Source of the DNA: Mucilaginibacter rubeus | Lineage (GTDB): Bacteria > Bacteroidota > Bacteroidia > Sphingobacteriales > Sphingobacteriaceae | DNA length: 64,000 nucleotides | Direction of reading: 5' to 3' | Assembly (NCBI RefSeq): GCF_014643835.1 | Contig: NZ_BMKD01000001.1 | Location: 372,001-436,000, forward strand | Shown: positions 35,681 to 44,036 of the stretch, one piece after another | Layout: each line of letters starts with the position of its first letter | Position numbering within the stretch: the stretch's first letter is position 1 | The notes under the pieces: generated by a model | Told to the model about the DNA's origin: nothing | What the model saw: only the letters and a program-made list of their open reading frames with translations | Databases searched by the model: none | Translations under genes and position numbers: made by a program

Positions 35681-36331
35681 ATGAACAACAAGATTTTATT
35701 GTTTGCCATACTAAGCATGACGCTTGGCAGCGGCTTTTGTTACAGTCAGCAAAAAAAAGTTACATATGATATTAACCAATTGCTGAAGGAAAATAAACTG
35801 GTGAAAGCCTACAGCCGCCAAACTGTTAAAGAACTTACTGACGGCAATAAACAAGGCCTAACATTAGATGGTATTTTATGGCTTAAAGATGTGGATTTTA
35901 AAACAGGCACTATTGATATCGATTTACGGGGCAGAGATGTTTTCCAGGAAAGCTTTTTAGGCATAGCTTTTCATGGTGTTGATACTACAACCAATGATGT
36001 TATTTATTTTCGCCCTTTTAATTTTCAAACTTCGGATACGCTTCGCCGCAAACATACAGTACAATACATCAGCGAGCCTGATTTTCCCTGGGATAAACTC
36101 CGTAAGGAACATCCGCTGGTTTATGAAAATGCAGTAAATCCTTTTCCGCTGGCGGAGGCCTGGTTTCATGCGCGCATTGTAGTTAATGCCGATAATATTG
36201 CTGTGTATGTTGACCATTCCCATCAACCATCGCTTACAGTAAAAAAACTGAATAACCGGCAAAGCGGGCTCGTTGGCCTTTGGTCGTCCGGGCTGCCGGG
36301 CGATTTTGCCAACCTTGTTATTACTCAATAA
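35681..36331 (+). CDS. Secreted ConA-like (DUF1080/lectin-type) protein
   Basis: 216 residues with a signal peptide (KILLFAILSMTLGSGFCYSQ). The beta-sandwich reads GTIDIDLRGRDVFQESFLGIAFHGVD, WFHARIVVNADNIAVYVD and SGLVGLWSSGLPGDFANLVIT, matching the ConA-like jelly roll of 3-keto-disaccharide hydrolase (DUF1080) and related lectins. It is a paralogue of the next protein. No catalytic residues are assigned, so it may bind or cleave a glycan. It follows the divergent membrane HTH protein across a 133-base region with phased repeats. Confidence 0.75.
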   Translation: MNNKILLFAILSMTLGSGFCYSQQKKVTYDINQLLKENKLVKAYSRQTVKELTDGNKQGLTLDGILWLKDVDFKTGTIDIDLRGRDVFQESFLGIAFHGVDTTTNDVIYFRPFNFQTSDTLRRKHTVQYISEPDFPWDKLRKEHPLVYENAVNPFPLAEAWFHARIVVNADNIAVYVDHSHQPSLTVKKLNNRQSGLVGLWSSGLPGDFANLVITQ

Positions 36332-36350
36332 GTATAAAACAACCATCATC

Positions 36351-36998
36351 ATGAAAAAATTAGTCTTAATGTTAACGCTGTTTGCTGCCGTAAAAACACA
36401 GGCACAGCAAAAGCGCCAGGTATACAACCTTTCGGCTGTAAATCCTAAACAATGGATCATCCCTAAAAACGATACGCTTGGCTATGAGCTGGGCACTTTC
36501 CAGGGGCAAAAAGCGCTGCTCATCAAACGGAAAATTGGCGACTACAAATCGGCCAGTTTAGCATATAAACCGGGTTTAAATTTTAAGGATGGGATTATTG
36601 AAATGGATGTAGCTTGTGTAAATCCTAAAGGAGGCTTTGTTGGTTTGGCTTTTCATATCCGGGATGCCCATCATTATGAAACAGTTTACTTCAGGCCAGG
36701 ATCATCGGGTACAATTAACGCTATCCAGTATATGCCCGAAAAAAAGGCCGAGTTTAACTGGTGGGATTATGAGGCAACAAAGTACCAGGCTAAAGCTATA
36801 ATCCCGCAAAATAAGTGGTTTCACATTAAGGTGCTGGTTCAGGGCAGCAAAATGGAGGTTTATATAGATAATGCCCCGAAGCCGGCGATGGTGTACACCC
36901 CGCTTGATCCGTCATTGAAAAGCGGTGCGGTAGGTTACTGGCACGGCAACTGCCCCAAAGGTGCTTACAAAAATCTTATTGTAACGGCTTTTAATTAA
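36351..36998 (+). CDS. Secreted ConA-like (DUF1080/lectin-type) protein, paralogue of its neighbour
   Basis: 215 residues from ATG 36351; the frame also opens at 36273, but that would overlap the previous gene and give no signal peptide. The signal MKKLVLMLTLFAAVKTQAQ is clear. DGIIEMDVACVNPKGGFVGLAF, WFHIKVLVQGSKMEVYID and SGAVGYWHGNCPKGAYKNLIVT align with the neighbour's core strands, so the pair is a tandem duplication. Likely periplasmic or surface glycan binding or hydrolysis. It lies 19 bases downstream of its paralogue, in the same operon. Confidence 0.75.
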   Translation: MKKLVLMLTLFAAVKTQAQQKRQVYNLSAVNPKQWIIPKNDTLGYELGTFQGQKALLIKRKIGDYKSASLAYKPGLNFKDGIIEMDVACVNPKGGFVGLAFHIRDAHHYETVYFRPGSSGTINAIQYMPEKKAEFNWWDYEATKYQAKAIIPQNKWFHIKVLVQGSKMEVYIDNAPKPAMVYTPLDPSLKSGAVGYWHGNCPKGAYKNLIVTAFN

Positions 36999-37035
36999 GA
37001 ACTATGGTGAGGGATTTGTGCGCGCTCTATCCGGC

Positions 37036-37064
37036 CTTGCGAGGTTTTTAAACTTCGTAAGTCT
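37036..37064. repeat. Copy of an AAACTTCGTAAG-core hairpin repeat
   Basis: CTTGCGAGGTTTTT followed by AAACTTCGTAAGTCT (37050-37064) forms an imperfect hairpin. The same core occurs at 54756-54770 and 61934-61948, always next to a gene end. It follows the second ConA-like gene and may terminate that operon before the GH88 gene. Confidence 0.5.
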
Positions 37065-37215
37065 TCAACTGCAAAAAATCGCCCTAACTACATCGATGTA
37101 GTAGAAATATATAGTCAAATGGCTGTCCTGTGCTTGTTTTTATTGAACCAAAATCTGCACTTTTATAACTTGAAATGTGCCCTGCATAAGCACTTTAACC
37201 AGTTATTTATAGTCT

Positions 37216-38424
37216 ATGAAATTTAAACACCTGTACAAATCAACAATTACTGCATGTTTATTAGCGCTAAGCCTCAATTCTTTTTCGCAAAATAGTTTTA
37301 AACCCCAAAAGGATGTATTGGCAACCATCAAAAAAAACTTTGCTGATGCGGATGTACAATATAAGTATATGGCCAAACAGTTTGGGCCGGAGCAATTTCC
37401 CAAAACGTATCACCCTAATACCGATAAGTTTGAAACAAGCAACAGCAGCTGGTGGTGCAGTGGTTTTTATTCAGGTACATTACTAAATCTATATCAGCAA
37501 ACTAAAGATGCTGAGCTGCTTAACCAGGCTAATGAAAACTTGAAAGGCCTCGAAAAAGAACAATATAATAAAGGAACGCATGACCTCGGCTTTATGATGT
37601 ATTGCAGCTTCGGTACAGCAAACCATCTTGAGCCGAAACCTGAGTATAAAGAAATTCTGATTAATAGTGCCAAATCACTTTCAACAAGGTTTAACCCAAC
37701 GGTTGGCTGTATCCGTTCATGGAATTCAAAGGCTAATGATTTTCTGGTGATCATTGACAATATGATGAACCTGGAACTGTTGTTTTACGCTACCAAGGCA
37801 ACCGGCGACTCGAGCTTTTATAAAATAGCGGTTACCCATGCCAATACCACTATGAAAAACCACTTCCGCCCGGATTTTAGCTCGTATCACGTAATTAACT
37901 ATGATGAACAAACAGGGGCGGTAAAAGAAAAGAAAACCGCACAGGGCTTTGCTAATGAGTCGGCATGGGCAAGGGGACAATCCTGGGGGCTATACGGCTA
38001 TACAGTTATGTACCGCGAAACTAAAGACAAAAAATACCTTGAGCAGGCAAAAAATATAGCTCATTTTATATTGACCAATCCAAACTTGCCTGCCGATAAA
38101 ATACCTTACTGGGATTATAACGCACCAAACATCCCCAATGCGTTGCGCGATGCTTCTGCAGCATCAGTTATGGCCTCGGCCTTGCTTGAACTTTGCCGTT
38201 ATGTTGATAAAAAGGATGGCCAGGAGTATTTTAATACAGCTCAAACTATCATCAAAAACTTATCTGCACCGGCATATAAAGCTGACTTGAACACTAACGG
38301 AGGTTTTATTTTGAAACACAGCGTGGGCCATTTTCCGGCAGGTACCGAAGTTGACGTACCTTTAACTTATGCCGATTATTACTTTGTTGAGGCCATGGAG
38401 CGTTATAAAGCTTTTGCTAAATAA
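37216..38424 (+). CDS. Glycoside hydrolase family 88-like (unsaturated glucuronyl hydrolase)
   Basis: 402 residues with signal peptide (LLALSLNSFSQ) and an (alpha/alpha)6-barrel. Typical GH88 segments: SWWCSGFYSGTLLNLYQQTKD, the catalytic Asp in HDLGFMMYCSFG, IIDNMMNLELLFYATKATGD, WARGQSWGLYGYTVMYRETKD and DASAASVMASALLEL. Family members remove the unsaturated uronic acid left by polysaccharide lyases, acting on glycosaminoglycan- or ulvan/xanthan-like oligosaccharides. It is the main enzyme of this small glycan locus; no lyase is in the window. The stop is 15 bases before the TMEM175-type channel gene. Confidence 0.9.
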   Translation: MKFKHLYKSTITACLLALSLNSFSQNSFKPQKDVLATIKKNFADADVQYKYMAKQFGPEQFPKTYHPNTDKFETSNSSWWCSGFYSGTLLNLYQQTKDAELLNQANENLKGLEKEQYNKGTHDLGFMMYCSFGTANHLEPKPEYKEILINSAKSLSTRFNPTVGCIRSWNSKANDFLVIIDNMMNLELLFYATKATGDSSFYKIAVTHANTTMKNHFRPDFSSYHVINYDEQTGAVKEKKTAQGFANESAWARGQSWGLYGYTVMYRETKDKKYLEQAKNIAHFILTNPNLPADKIPYWDYNAPNIPNALRDASAASVMASALLELCRYVDKKDGQEYFNTAQTIIKNLSAPAYKADLNTNGGFILKHSVGHFPAGTEVDVPLTYADYYFVEAMERYKAFAK

Positions 38425-38439
38425 CGCTATATTTATTGC

Positions 38440-39021
38440 ATGGCATTAGGCAAAGGTAGGTTAGAAGCATTTAGTGATGGCGTAATAGCCATCATTATTA
38501 CCATTATGGTGTTGGAAATGAAGGTTCCGCATGGCGAAAGCCTGGAAGCTTTGAAACCGCTTATCCCGGTTTTTTTAAGCTATCTGCTCAGTTTTGTATA
38601 TGTAGGTATTTACTGGAACAATCATCACCATACCTTGCAGGCGGTACGCTCTGTAAACGGTAAAATATTGTGGGCCAACCTACACCTGTTATTCTGGCTA
38701 TCGTTGATACCTTTTGTAACCGGCTGGATGGGAGAGACCCACCTCACCCAATGGCCGGTTTTCTTTTATGGTGTGGTGCTCATCATGAATGGTATTGCCT
38801 ATCGCATCCTGGCGTTAATGCTCATTAAACATCACGGTGAAGACTCGTTAATAGCAAAAGCCTTCGGCAATGATTTTAAGGGGAAAATTTCTGTGGTGCT
38901 GTACGCGGTTGCTATATTATGTACCTGGCTAAATCCTGTTGTCAGCGTTTTAATTTATGTAGTGGTAGCCGGGAGTTGGTTTATACCCGATAAACGTTTC
39001 GAACGTCTCCTCGAATCTTAA
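38440..39021 (+). CDS. TMEM175/DUF1211-family channel-like protein
   Basis: 193 residues with about five or six membrane helices and the family signature FSDGVIAIIITIMVLEMKVP at the start. Bacterial homologues of lysosomal TMEM175 carry this motif and conduct potassium or protons. It lies 15 bases after the GH88 gene, so it is cotranscribed, though a functional link to glycan use is not obvious. Inner-membrane location. Confidence 0.85.
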   Translation: MALGKGRLEAFSDGVIAIIITIMVLEMKVPHGESLEALKPLIPVFLSYLLSFVYVGIYWNNHHHTLQAVRSVNGKILWANLHLLFWLSLIPFVTGWMGETHLTQWPVFFYGVVLIMNGIAYRILALMLIKHHGEDSLIAKAFGNDFKGKISVVLYAVAILCTWLNPVVSVLIYVVVAGSWFIPDKRFERLLES

Positions 39022-39089
39022 CAGTTGCCTGAATTAAGATCGGGATCCCGGTATGATAAAAAGTGCAGTAACCCTGCTTACTTGGTGCA

Positions 39090-39121
39090 CATAGTTAAAA
39101 AGCAGTTCACTTTTAACTATG
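39090..39121. terminator. 11-bp hairpin terminator between convergent genes
   Basis: CATAGTTAAAA (39090-39100) pairs with TTTTAACTATG (39111-39121) around a 10-base loop. It follows the plus-strand TMEM175-type gene and abuts the stop of the minus-strand haloperoxidase gene at 39124. The U-rich arm suits bidirectional termination. Confidence 0.7.
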
Positions 39122-39123
39122 CT

Positions 39124-40461
39124 TTATTTACCCAAATAGTTTATTCCGGCTGTTTTTAATTTTTTAATAACCGCTGCTGCCACATCGCGCCCCTGCTGAT
39201 TGCCGTTAACAATGGCATCATTAAAATGAATACCGCCATAAAAACGGGACAAAGAAGCCTCTTCAGCAGCCTGCTTAAACGATTTGAAATCGCGGGGGCC
39301 AACACCATAGGGGATTTCCGAATCATCTGTGTAAGCAAAGTTATCACCCAACAGATAACTTAATACTCCAGCCGACGAATTTGACAACACGGCATGGCCG
39401 CTTGGATACTCCGGGAATGGCGGGGTTTGCAACATGGGCACCCATTTAATATCAATGTATTTGTTAATATAGGTTTCGGGACGGATGCCGTTACTGCGAT
39501 ATTTTTCGTCCCAGCAACTGATAAATGCATCCATTTCGGTCATGGCTACCAGCGTTGCTACTTGTATCGATTTATCAAAACTAAGCCCGGCTTTTTTTAC
39601 GGCAATACCGACAATGTTCATCCAGTGCCCACCCGGACTGATTTTTTTAAAACCGATCATCATGTGTCCCGATGTGGTGACAGCAAAAGGGTTGCAATCC
39701 CAAAAGTTGGCAATCATGATCTGCTCTGTCGACATGTTTTTGGATACCTTGTAAACTGCATATGCTTCCTTGTAAAAGTCGCTGGTGCTGTCAGTGCTGA
39801 ATACGGCGGGCCTTATAGGCACAAACTGGTTAGAGGAGTCGATAAACATAGGCCGAATGGTTTTCCAGTTGGGTTCAACGGCCTCCATATACATCGGCGG
39901 GGTAGGGAACCAGTTTTTACCACCTTTAATAGGCGAATACCGAAGCCGGCCGCTCAACTTATTGTAATTATCTGATTTAGAATATTTAATAACCTTAGCC
40001 GTCATTTCGGTGGCAGCGGCTATCGATTGCTTGACCACATCTTCGCTGATTCCGTTCTCTTTAAGAAGGGCTACATACTTATCCTCATCATCCTGCAGCA
40101 TAAAGCCCGATGGGAGCATCTGCTTTCCTGTTTCCAGTATACAATACATAGCGGCTATGCGATAATCGTACTTATCGGCCGGGATGCTGATCTGGTTATC
40201 CAGTGTGTAGCTTTTGATGAAATTGCCAACCGGTATTACCTGTTTATTGTTGAGACTAACCAAATTATAAGCCCCCAGGGTTACATAAGCATAATAGCGG
40301 GAGGCTGCGGGCGGGTTTACAACATCATGGATCATAACCGCCGAAATAGCGTTTACAGCCTGATCGATATGCAGGTACGGAAGAATGTTTTTTTTACTCT
40401 TTTGCGCATAGGCTGTTGTGCTTATCAGCGCTAAAAACAATATGGATATTTGTTTGATCAT
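39124..40461 (-). CDS. Vanadium-dependent haloperoxidase/PAP2-family protein
   Basis: 445 residues with signal peptide (ISILFLALISTTAYAQ). The PAP2/haloperoxidase signature is seen in EYPSGHAVLSNSSAG (His356, acid-base) and SRFYGGIHFNDAIVNGNQQGRD (His412, vanadate or phosphate ligand), and an upstream DEKYRSNGIRPETY provides the Lys/Arg phosphate contacts. Members either halogenate with vanadate or act as phosphatases; sequence does not decide. It is the last gene downstream of the FG-GAP, SusD and SusC genes, a recurrent arrangement in Bacteroidota. Likely periplasmic. Confidence 0.85.
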   Translation of the reverse strand: MIKQISILFLALISTTAYAQKSKKNILPYLHIDQAVNAISAVMIHDVVNPPAASRYYAYVTLGAYNLVSLNNKQVIPVGNFIKSYTLDNQISIPADKYDYRIAAMYCILETGKQMLPSGFMLQDDEDKYVALLKENGISEDVVKQSIAAATEMTAKVIKYSKSDNYNKLSGRLRYSPIKGGKNWFPTPPMYMEAVEPNWKTIRPMFIDSSNQFVPIRPAVFSTDSTSDFYKEAYAVYKVSKNMSTEQIMIANFWDCNPFAVTTSGHMMIGFKKISPGGHWMNIVGIAVKKAGLSFDKSIQVATLVAMTEMDAFISCWDEKYRSNGIRPETYINKYIDIKWVPMLQTPPFPEYPSGHAVLSNSSAGVLSYLLGDNFAYTDDSEIPYGVGPRDFKSFKQAAEEASLSRFYGGIHFNDAIVNGNQQGRDVAAAVIKKLKTAGINYLGK

Positions 40462-40562
40462 CTGTTTTAATTTTTGTTTCGAGTTCCAAGCATTAAGGCA
40501 GAAGCTAATAGTTCTCTAACACACTAAAGCTCCCGATTCCAGACTTTAGACTTACTTAAAAC

Positions 40563-43500
40563 TTAGTATTTATAAAACTGCAAAGCCTGGCCCGATGCAC
40601 CTATCATTACATAATTTGCGCCGTTTATTTTTATTTCCGTGGCCGATTTTACGTCACCGTTTACCGATAGCCCTGCAACCGGTTGGCTTTGGTATGTGAA
40701 ATTACCCTTCCCGTCGCCGGTAAGCAGGCAGCCATAATTTGCATCAAAGCTTCCCAATTTCAGGCGGTTATCTGAATGGTTGCCCAGCAGCAGGAAGTCT
40801 GTTTTACCGTCATGATTAAAATCGCCGGTGAGGATCTCTGATACCGATGAATATTGGGCCTGCAACGGCAGCTCAGCTTTTACAAACTTTCCACCACGGT
40901 TCATGAACAGGCATGTTGCAACCTCATTAGCTGTAAGCTTAGTAGCTTTAGCAAGCTCTTCGGGCGTGAAAATATCTTTCATAGTAGCATCGCAATAAGC
41001 TTTATATGAAGCGAACCTTTTACGCATCGGGTAAATCTGGTCGTTCAATTCGTCGCGGCTTACAAAAGGGTAGCTTACGCCCTGTATATAAAAGTTAAAA
41101 AACGGATCGATTGAGCCGTTGCCGTCAAAATCGGCAAAATACATTTCGGCAGGCTCTGTTTGGCTGGCATGGATTTGTGTGTTTTCGCCAAGGTTGCCAG
41201 CAATAATATCAGGCTTGCCATCGCTATCCACATCGGTAATGGTTAGCGTGTTCCAGAAACCGCTAACGGGATGGTCAAAGTATTTGACTGTTTCATCAAC
41301 AAAACCAGCTTTGGTGTTGGTAAATACCATGATGGACATAAATTCGCCGCATACTACCAGGTCTTTACGGCCATCGCCATTCAAGTCGGCCCATTGAGCA
41401 TCTTTGATCATACCTATGCCTGTAAATGGTGCATCGGTAATTTCAAAATGACCACTGCCCGTATTGGTAAGCAGGTAGCTTTTTGGTGCAGATGGATAAG
41501 AACCCGGTGTAACGTTTGATCCGACAAACAGGTCAATTTTTCCGTCGTTGTTATAATCACAAGGGCGTACACATGATTTACTGCTGGCGGTTAATATCGG
41601 GAGGGAGGTGCTTGAAAAGCTGAAATTGCCTTTACCATCGTTTAGATAAAGCTTGTCCTGCAGTTCATTGGCGCCGGGTTCTAATAGTGAATAGCCGCCT
41701 TTGGCTATGTACAGATCGGGAAAACCATCGCCATTGGCGTCAAAAAACGCCGCTGCTGATGTGTTTTCTTTATTAACGTCCGATATCTCCTGAACGGCAT
41801 AATTGCCACCTGCTTTTTGAATAAACATCTTGCTCGGTGTATTCTGATCACCGGCAATAAATAGGTCCTCAAGACCATCTTTGTTTACATCAGCTTTGGC
41901 TATCACCGGCCCTGTTTTTGAGCTCATGAACAGCATTAAAGGCTGGCGCTTAAAATCATTGATGCTGTTTTCGGTATGGGTATAATCGATAGCGGGTTTA
42001 GCTAACGTGAACAGAGCTTTTTGATTGCTTTTGCTATCGGTTTTAAACATAGAATTGCCTGTTTTATAGGTAATGTTTAAGCGTTGATTTGCTTTAACGT
42101 CGCTAAGCAATTGCGATGTTTGATCGGGCCAGATGATCCGTACTGAATCTGCCTGCTGCTGATTGCCTAATCCAAAACTTAAAACTGTGGATACGCATGA
42201 AAGATACCCCCTGTTAGGGTTAACCTCCTGGTATTGTACTTGTTTACCGCTATATACGAATACTTTTGAGCCTATGGCATTGGTATTTCCTTCCGGCTGT
42301 TTAAGGTTTATTGCCAGGTAGTTCTTTTTACCGGTTTCCATGGTCATGTTTTGTAATATGGAAGCCTCGCTGTTGATATTATTGGTAACCAGGTCAAGAT
42401 CGCCGTCGTTATCAAGGTCGGCATAAACAGAGCCGCTGGAAATGCCTCCTTTATTGATCCCCCAATCTTGTTTTTTATCGCTGAAGGTAAGGTTATGATT
42501 ATTTTGGAAAATATAGTTTGACAGGGTAGTAGAGGGCATAGCTTTAACCAGGTCCATGAGCAGGAATGGTTCGCGGTTCATGGCTTTTTTTAGCTTATAA
42601 TCGCCCCAGTACCGTAAAAAATCCTTGTTGGTATAATCGCGGAAGTAACCGTTGGAGATGAAGATATCCTTGTAGCCGTCGTTGTCAAAATCGGCAATAA
42701 GCGGGCACCAGCTCCAATCAGTATTGGAAACACCCGCCAACTGACCGATTTCGCTGAAAGTACCATCGCCATTATTAACCTGCAACATGTTGCGCATATA
42801 TTGTTTGTACAGGTTCTGGTTCAGCATCAGTTCAAACGACTCGTAGTTTTCCTGTAGTTGCAACAGCTTTTGACGCCGGTTATCAGGAGGCAGCATGTCA
42901 AGCGTCATCATATCAGGAAGGCCGTCATTATTGATATCGGCGATATCAACCCCCATTGAAAATTGTGACAAATGTTTGAAGCACTTTTTGCTATCCTCGG
43001 TAAAAGTGCCGTTTCCGTTGTTTATGTATAGGTAGTCGGGTTCGTTGTAATCGTTGGTTACATAAATATCCTGTAATCCATCTTTGTTAATATCAGCAAT
43101 GGCAACGCCAAGGCCAAAGGTGAGGGGATTTTGAATGATGCCCACTTTTTTGGATACGTCAACAAAATGACCATCCTGGTTTTCAAAAAGTTTATTGCTG
43201 GCCAATTCGTCAGTTTCGGCTTTGGCCTGCGCAAATTCAAGGTTGCTGATTTTTTTAACGTTATGGTTAAGCAGGAACATATCCAGCTTGCCATCATTAT
43301 TATAGTCAAAAAATACAGCCTGGGTACTATAGCCCGGATCATCAAGGCCGTATTGTTTGGCCATTTCAACAAATTTGCTGTTGCCTTTGTTGATGAAAAG
43401 CTGGTTGCGGCGTTTGGCATTATCACCAAGGCCGGAGTAACATACATAAATATCCAGGAGACCGTCACCGTTAACATCAGCCATGGTGACGCCGGTTTTC

Positions 43501-43886
43501 CAGTCGCCGGGCCTTCCGGCGAGGCCGCTGCCGGCTTGCTGAGTAATATCTTTAAATTTCAGGTTCCCTAAGTTGAGATACAGTTTATTTTGACCAAGGT
43601 TGCTGGTAAAAAATAGGTCTTCGAGGCCGTCATTGTTGATATCACCAACGGCAACACCACCGCCATTGTACAGGTACTCATAGGAGAGCACATTGAGCTT
43701 TTCGTCCTCAACCAGGTCATTCCGGAATTTAATATTGGTTTCTTCGGGTGTACGCAGCTTAAAAAGCGGTTGCTGCGCATTACCGCGCATACTTTGTAAT
43801 GTAAACAGCGCAACAGTACAAAATGTAAAAGTGTTTAACCTTTTAAGTTTAAAATTAACGAGGGGAGAAGAACAACACATTATCAA
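40563..43886 (-). CDS. CRTAC1-like protein with FG-GAP/VCBS repeats and ASPIC domain
   Basis: 1107 residues with a signal peptide (FTFCTVALFTLQSMRGNAQ). Repeated D-x-N-x-D-G-x-x-D calcium-binding motifs run throughout (GDINNDGLEDLF, DVNGDGLLDIYV, DYNNDGKLDMF, DFDNDGYKDIF, DLDNDGDLDL, DFNHDGKTDF), forming two beta-propellers. An ASPIC/UnbV-type segment (SVRIIWPDQTSQLL) lies between them. Such proteins are extracellular or outer-membrane-associated and bind calcium; in SusCD loci they may aid substrate capture. The gene begins 96 bases after the SusD terminator and ends about 100 bases before the haloperoxidase. Confidence 0.88.
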   Translation of the reverse strand: MIMCCSSPLVNFKLKRLNTFTFCTVALFTLQSMRGNAQQPLFKLRTPEETNIKFRNDLVEDEKLNVLSYEYLYNGGGVAVGDINNDGLEDLFFTSNLGQNKLYLNLGNLKFKDITQQAGSGLAGRPGDWKTGVTMADVNGDGLLDIYVCYSGLGDNAKRRNQLFINKGNSKFVEMAKQYGLDDPGYSTQAVFFDYNNDGKLDMFLLNHNVKKISNLEFAQAKAETDELASNKLFENQDGHFVDVSKKVGIIQNPLTFGLGVAIADINKDGLQDIYVTNDYNEPDYLYINNGNGTFTEDSKKCFKHLSQFSMGVDIADINNDGLPDMMTLDMLPPDNRRQKLLQLQENYESFELMLNQNLYKQYMRNMLQVNNGDGTFSEIGQLAGVSNTDWSWCPLIADFDNDGYKDIFISNGYFRDYTNKDFLRYWGDYKLKKAMNREPFLLMDLVKAMPSTTLSNYIFQNNHNLTFSDKKQDWGINKGGISSGSVYADLDNDGDLDLVTNNINSEASILQNMTMETGKKNYLAINLKQPEGNTNAIGSKVFVYSGKQVQYQEVNPNRGYLSCVSTVLSFGLGNQQQADSVRIIWPDQTSQLLSDVKANQRLNITYKTGNSMFKTDSKSNQKALFTLAKPAIDYTHTENSINDFKRQPLMLFMSSKTGPVIAKADVNKDGLEDLFIAGDQNTPSKMFIQKAGGNYAVQEISDVNKENTSAAAFFDANGDGFPDLYIAKGGYSLLEPGANELQDKLYLNDGKGNFSFSSTSLPILTASSKSCVRPCDYNNDGKIDLFVGSNVTPGSYPSAPKSYLLTNTGSGHFEITDAPFTGIGMIKDAQWADLNGDGRKDLVVCGEFMSIMVFTNTKAGFVDETVKYFDHPVSGFWNTLTITDVDSDGKPDIIAGNLGENTQIHASQTEPAEMYFADFDGNGSIDPFFNFYIQGVSYPFVSRDELNDQIYPMRKRFASYKAYCDATMKDIFTPEELAKATKLTANEVATCLFMNRGGKFVKAELPLQAQYSSVSEILTGDFNHDGKTDFLLLGNHSDNRLKLGSFDANYGCLLTGDGKGNFTYQSQPVAGLSVNGDVKSATEIKINGANYVMIGASGQALQFYKY

Positions 43887-43981
43887 CAGATTTTATTTTT
43901 CCGGGTCGCAGGGGGATTTAAATTTACTTATTTGTATTGATAATTGCCACCGGATGATTAATCCTTTTTGTTGTAAAAACT

Positions 43982-44015
43982 AAAAACAAGGCTATGAAGC
44001 CATAGCCTTGTTTTT
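43982..44015. terminator. Perfect 15-bp terminator after the SusCD operon
   Basis: AAAAACAAGGCTATG (43982-43996) and CATAGCCTTGTTTTT (44001-44015) are exact reverse complements around AAGC. On the minus strand the stem ends in a T-run, giving a canonical intrinsic terminator 22 bases after the SusD stop. It partly insulates the FG-GAP gene downstream. Confidence 0.85.
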
Positions 44016-44036
44016 AAAGTGAATTATATAGGGGTA

